A stretch of 64,000 nt of DNA from a bacterium (lineage in GTDB: Bacteria; Bacillota; Clostridia; Oscillospirales; Ruminococcaceae). Below, piece after piece: positions 60,372 to 64,000 of this stretch. Positions within the stretch are counted from its first letter, which is position 1; every line of letters begins with the position of its first letter. Under the pieces are notes generated by a model. The model had not been told where the DNA came from and ran no database searches. It saw only the letters and a list, made by a program, of their open reading frames with translations. The stretch is taken from positions 1 to 64,000 of the forward strand of contig SFVK01000005.1 in the NCBI GenBank assembly GCA_004561545.1, written 5' to 3'. Position numbers and translations under genes: made by a program.

Positions 60372-62915
60372 TTATCCCTTGACGGCGATGTTGACCAGGC
60401 GGCCTTTGACGTAGATCTCCTTGGCGACGGTCTTGCCCGCAATGGCTTCGGCCACGGCGGGATCGGCCTTGGCGGCGGCGATGGCGGCCTCGCCGGTGAT
60501 GTCGGCGGCCACATCGATGCGGGCCTTCACCTTGCCGTTGACCTGCACGGCGATCTGGATGGTCTGCTCCACGCACTTGGCCTCGTCATACCGGGGCCAG
60601 GGGTGGTAGGCCAGCTGATCATCGTGGCCCATCTGCTGCCACAGTTCCTCGGTGATGTGGGGAACAAAGGGGTTGAGCAGCTGGAGCACAATCTCGAACT
60701 CGGCCCGGGTGGCGCCGCCGTTGTCGTACAGCGCGTTGACCAGAATCATCAGCTGGGCAATGGCGGTGTTGGCCTTGAGGGCGTCGATGTCCTCGCCCAC
60801 CTTCTTGATGGTGCGGTGGATCAGCGCTTCCAGCGCGGGGCGGTAGCCCTCGCCGGGCACAATCTTGTCGCCCAGCGCCCAGATGCGGTCCAAGAACCGC
60901 TTGCAGCCCTTGATGGAGCTGGTGTTCCAGGGGGCGGCTTTCTCAAAGTCGCCGATGAACATCTCGTACAGGCGCAGCGTGTCGGCGCCGTACTCGTTCA
61001 CCACGTCGTCGGGGTTGACCACGTTGCCCAGGGATTTGCTCATCTTGACGATGGGGTGCTCGGCCATCTCGCCGTATTGCTCCACCAGATGGGCGCGGGC
61101 GGCCTTCTCGCTGCCGTACTGCGCCACCAGGGCCTTGCGCTCGGCGTCGGGCAGATTCTCGAAGGCATGGGGGTTGAGGCCCAGGATCATGCCGTGGGAG
61201 GTGCGCTTCTGGTACGGCTCCGGCGTGGGCACCGCGCCGATGTCATACAGGAACTTGTGCCAGAACCGGCTGTAAAGCAGGTGAAGGGTGGTGTGCTCCA
61301 TGCCGCCGTTGTACCAGTCCACGGGACCCCAGTATTCCAGGGCCTCCTTGCTGGCGATGGCGTCGGGGTTGTGGGGGTCCATGTACCGCAGGAAGTACCA
61401 GGACGAACCGGCCCACTGGGGCATGGTGTCGGTCTCCCGCTTGGCGGGGCCGCCGCAGCAGGGGCAGGTGGTGTTGACCCACTCGGTGTGGCGGGCCAGC
61501 GGGCTTTCGCCGTCGGGACCCGGCTCAAAGTCGGTGATTTCGGGCAGGCGCAGCGGCAGCTCGCTCTCGGGGATGGGCTGCCAGCCGCACTTCTCGCAGT
61601 AGACCATGGGGATGGGCTCGCCCCAGTAGCGCTGGCGGCTGAACACCCAGTCGCGCAGCTTGAAGTTGACCTGCTTGTGGCCCTTGCCGTTGTCCTCCAG
61701 CCACTGGTACATCTTCTCCTTGGCGTCCTCCACGGACAGGCCGTTGAGGAAGCCGGAATTGACCAGCGTGCCGGTGGCCACGTCGGTAAAAGCCTCCTTG
61801 TCCAGGTCGGAGGGGGTGCTGCCCTGGACCACCTCGATGATGGGCAGGCCGAACTTTTTGGCAAACTCCCAGTCGCGGGTGTCGTGGGCGGGCACCGCCA
61901 TGATGGCGCCGGTGCCGTAGGTGGCCAGAACGTAGTCCGAGATAAAGATGGGCACCCGGGCGCCGTTGGCCGGGTCGGTGGCGGTCACGCCGTCAATGCG
62001 CACGCCGGTCTTTTCCTTGTTCAGCTCGGTGCGCTCAAAGTCGCTCTTGCGGGCGGCTTCCTCCTGATAGGCTTTGACCTCGTCCGCGTTTTTGATCAGC
62101 CCGGCGTCCATCCATTTCTGGATGTAGGCGTGCTCGGGGGACATGACCATGTAGGTCACGCCGAACAGCGTGTCGGCGCGGGTGGTGTAGACCGTCAGGG
62201 GATCGCCGGCGGAGGTGTCAAAGTTGATCTCGGCGCCGTGGCTGCGGCCGATCCAGTTGCGCTGCTGGGTCTTGACCCGGTCGATGTAGTCCACCTGATC
62301 CAGGTCGTCGATGAGCCGGTCGGCATAGGCGGTGATTTTGAGCATCCACTGGCTCTTGCGGCGCTGGACCACGGGGCTGCCGCAGCGCTCGCAGACGCCG
62401 TTCACCACTTCCTCGTTGGCCAGAACCACCTTGCAGCCGGTGCAGTAGTTGACGGTAGTCTCTTTCTTGTAGGCCAGGCCGTGCTTGTAGAGCTGCAGGA
62501 AAATCCACTGGGTCCACTTGTAGTAGTCGGGATCGGTGGTGTTGATCTCCCGGTCCCAGTCAAAGGAGAGGCCCAGGGATTTGAGCTGGCCCTTGAACCG
62601 CGCCACGTTTTTAGCGGTCACAATCTCGGGGTTGATGTGGTTTTTGAGGGCGTAGTTCTCGGTGGGCAGGCCAAAGGCGTCCCAGCCCATGGGGTACAGC
62701 ACGTTGTAGCCGCACTGGCGCTTTTTGCGGGCTACAATGTCCAGCGCGGTGTAGCTGCGGGGGTGCCCCACATGCAGGCCCGCGGCGGACGGATACGGGA
62801 ACTCCACCAGCGCGTAGAACTTGGGCTTGGAATGGTCAATCTCGGCATGGAAGGTGTGCTCGTCCTCCCAGACCTTCTGCCATTTGGCCTCCACGGCCTT
62901 GAAATCATACTTCAT
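60372..62915 (-). CDS. leuS: Leucyl-tRNA synthetase
   Basis: The 847-residue class I synthetase has FPYPSAAGLHVGHPRSYT (HIGH motif as HVGH), an editing domain (about 225-420 with the Thr-rich loop), a zinc-type Cys pair (CCGGPAKRET), the KMSKS loop KMSKSLGNVVNPDDV (about 625), and the anticodon and C-terminal domains. It charges and proofreads tRNA-Leu. ATG at 62915 follows GGGAGAGGT; an upstream in-frame ATG would precede this site. Full length. Confidence 0.97.
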   Translation of the reverse strand: MKYDFKAVEAKWQKVWEDEHTFHAEIDHSKPKFYALVEFPYPSAAGLHVGHPRSYTALDIVARKKRQCGYNVLYPMGWDAFGLPTENYALKNHINPEIVTAKNVARFKGQLKSLGLSFDWDREINTTDPDYYKWTQWIFLQLYKHGLAYKKETTVNYCTGCKVVLANEEVVNGVCERCGSPVVQRRKSQWMLKITAYADRLIDDLDQVDYIDRVKTQQRNWIGRSHGAEINFDTSAGDPLTVYTTRADTLFGVTYMVMSPEHAYIQKWMDAGLIKNADEVKAYQEEAARKSDFERTELNKEKTGVRIDGVTATDPANGARVPIFISDYVLATYGTGAIMAVPAHDTRDWEFAKKFGLPIIEVVQGSTPSDLDKEAFTDVATGTLVNSGFLNGLSVEDAKEKMYQWLEDNGKGHKQVNFKLRDWVFSRQRYWGEPIPMVYCEKCGWQPIPESELPLRLPEITDFEPGPDGESPLARHTEWVNTTCPCCGGPAKRETDTMPQWAGSSWYFLRYMDPHNPDAIASKEALEYWGPVDWYNGGMEHTTLHLLYSRFWHKFLYDIGAVPTPEPYQKRTSHGMILGLNPHAFENLPDAERKALVAQYGSEKAARAHLVEQYGEMAEHPIVKMSKSLGNVVNPDDVVNEYGADTLRLYEMFIGDFEKAAPWNTSSIKGCKRFLDRIWALGDKIVPGEGYRPALEALIHRTIKKVGEDIDALKANTAIAQLMILVNALYDNGGATRAEFEIVLQLLNPFVPHITEELWQQMGHDDQLAYHPWPRYDEAKCVEQTIQIAVQVNGKVKARIDVAADITGEAAIAAAKADPAVAEAIAGKTVAKEIYVKGRLVNIAVKG

Positions 62916-62948
62916 AGACTTACCTCTCCCCACACAAGAATTTGGGTT

Positions 62949-63311
62949 TTATTCCTCCGGCTGCTGCCACTCGCTCTGCGGCAGGGCGGTGGCATCGGCC
63001 CACAGATGCTCCAGGTCATAGTAGTCGTGGGCCTCGGGGGTGAATACATGAACAATCACGTTGCCGTAATCCAGCAGCACCCAGCGGTTGCCGTCGTGGC
63101 CCTCGGTGCGCAGCACGTTGACCCCCTCGCGGCCCAGCTGGAAATCCGCCTCATCGGCCAGGGCGCCCACATGGGTGGTGGAGGTGCCGGTGGCGATCAC
63201 AAAATAGTCGGCCACGGTGGTCAGGTCCTCCACATGGAGCACCCGGATATTCAGCGCCTTCTTGGCGTCCAGCGCGCGGGCCAGGCGGATGGCTAATTCT
63301 TTGCTTTCCAT
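62949..63311 (-). CDS. rsfS: Ribosomal silencing factor RsfS
   Basis: The 120-residue protein has LAIRLARALDAKKALNIRVL, the family block TTVADYFVIATGTSTTHVGAL and WVLLDYGNVIVHVFTPEAHDYYDLEHLW (key parts DYG and VHVF). It binds L14 and stops subunit joining in starvation. It lies between the LCP gene and leuS, its frequent Clostridia setting, 33 bases before leuS. Confidence 0.95.
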   Translation of the reverse strand: MESKELAIRLARALDAKKALNIRVLHVEDLTTVADYFVIATGTSTTHVGALADEADFQLGREGVNVLRTEGHDGNRWVLLDYGNVIVHVFTPEAHDYYDLEHLWADATALPQSEWQQPEE

Positions 63312-63334
63312 TCAATCCTCCTTATTCTGTCACA

Positions 63335-64000
63335 TCAGGCGGCGGGCTGCTCCCCGCTCTCTTCCCCGTCGGTCGCGGCGTCGGGGCCGGCCACGTCGTA
63401 CACGTCGGTGGTGGCCGAGCCGTCAATGTTGTTGTTGGTCTGGGCGTCGGCAATCTCGGCGTTGAGGGAACCCATGAACTGCACGTTGGGGTCCGATGGG
63501 GTTATGCCGCCCACGTTGTGAACGTCATCCCGCACGTTGAGCCGGGAGGCGTCCACAAAACCGGTGTTCTCCCGGAAATAGGTGTTGAGCAGGTCGGCAG
63601 TCTCCTGCCGGGCCACCACAACCACGCTGTTGGGGTGCGGAACGTTGAAGGGATAGACCAGATCCCCCATATAGACGGGGACCTGGGCCAGCATGATTTT
63701 TTCGCTGGAGACATTCTTGAGGCTCAGCGCCACGCTGACCAGGTCGTTGATGTTAAGGCTGGTTTCCACCATGCTCAGGTAGAAGGGCAGGTTCTTGGCG
63801 ATATCCCAGATGGTCATGGAGCGCAGCTTGGCGAACATGGCGGCGTAGAAGTAGCGCTGCATATTCAGCCGGCCCAAGTCGGAGTTGGAATAAATGTGGC
63901 GGGTGCGCAGGAAAAACTCGCAGGCCGCGCCGTCCAGCGTCTGGTAACCGGGGTCCAGATGGCTTCCGCCGTAGTCCATCACCTGGGGGACGAGCATCCG
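63335..64000 (-). CDS. LytR-CpsA-Psr (LCP) family protein, C-terminal part (cut by the window edge)
   Basis: About 222 residues of an LCP phosphotransferase: LDPGYQTLDGAACEFFLRTRH, the catalytic block NSDLGRLNMQRYFYAAMFAKL (Arg residues for the pyrophosphate), then a helical region and a C-terminal acidic tail. LCP proteins attach polymers from lipid carriers to peptidoglycan, outside the cell. The N-terminal anchor and the first half lie beyond position 64000. It precedes rsfS by 24 bases. Confidence 0.88.
   Translation of the reverse strand, partial: RMLVPQVMDYGGSHLDPGYQTLDGAACEFFLRTRHIYSNSDLGRLNMQRYFYAAMFAKLRSMTIWDIAKNLPFYLSMVETSLNINDLVSVALSLKNVSSEKIMLAQVPVYMGDLVYPFNVPHPNSVVVVARQETADLLNTYFRENTGFVDASRLNVRDDVHNVGGITPSDPNVQFMGSLNAEIADAQTNNNIDGSATTDVYDVAGPDAATDGEESGEQPAA

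Noticed and set aside
58671..63296. A 1541-codon open frame opposite gtr genes and leuS
   Set aside because: It spans several real genes on the other strand; composition (Gly, Gln, His, Arg) is that of a shadow.

Overview
This is the replication-origin region of a GC-rich, anaerobic, low-GC-lineage Firmicute chromosome. The origin genes (rpmH, rnpA, yidD, yidC, jag | dnaA, dnaN, yaaA, recF, remB, gyrB, gyrA), the LicT/RAT-controlled PTS, the pyruvate:ferredoxin oxidoreductase and the carboxyspermidine route point to Clostridia. Codon use, repeats and gene content suggest an Oscillospiraceae gut commensal of the Faecalibacterium/Gemmiger/Subdoligranulum type; that placement is an inference, since no rRNA gene is present.

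Layout. 1-2.0 kb: a mosaic left edge (IS1182-type transposase fragment, surface-protein fragment) next to a small minus-strand operon of a PqqD/RRE protein, a lipoprotein and a 34-residue peptide. 2.1-6.2 kb: a strong promoter, a structured leader RNA with terminator, then a polyamine operon (decarboxylase-agmatinase chimera, carboxyspermidine dehydrogenase, carboxyspermidine decarboxylase). 6.2-9.3 kb: C69 dipeptidase, aroD and a 2-hydroxyacid dehydrogenase with an internal deletion. 9.5-12.7 kb: jag-yidC-yidD-rnpA-rpmH running left. 13.2-23 kb: dnaA, oriC (DnaA boxes plus four TAC trios), dnaN, yaaA, recF, remB, gyrB, gyrA running right. 23-31.5 kb: serS, parB, parA, noc-like parB, rsmG, mnmG, mnmE on the minus strand, that is, moved to the other side of the origin compared with Bacillus and facing the fork. 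Two parS sites lie here.

31.6-38.6 kb: PTS EIICBA with its antiterminator, a polysaccharide flippase, a YgjP-type metallopeptidase and an AraC regulator divergent from uxuB-uxuA (glucuronate/fructuronate use, 38.7-41.5 kb). 41.6-42.9 kb: a wrecked trp operon (trpD', trpF', trpB', trpA') behind a T-box leader. 43-49 kb: FecCD permease and ATPase, a two-component system and a third secreted or anchored protein of unknown function. 49.2-52.8 kb: nifJ. 53.2-55.5 kb: Nudix hydrolase, GT10 fucosyltransferase, TrmO. 55.5-64 kb: esterase, MATE exporter, GtrB-like and GtrII-like glycosyltransferases, leuS, rsfS and an LCP protein cut by the window edge.

The most striking pattern is that several dispensable biosynthetic genes carry internal deletions that join two halves at short matching stretches (decarboxylase/agmatinase, hydroxyacid dehydrogenase, trpD/trpF, trpB/trpA), while every essential gene is full length. 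The region also has three families of palindrome-rich intergenic repeats, one of which brackets gyrA as an almost perfect 49-bp inverted pair.
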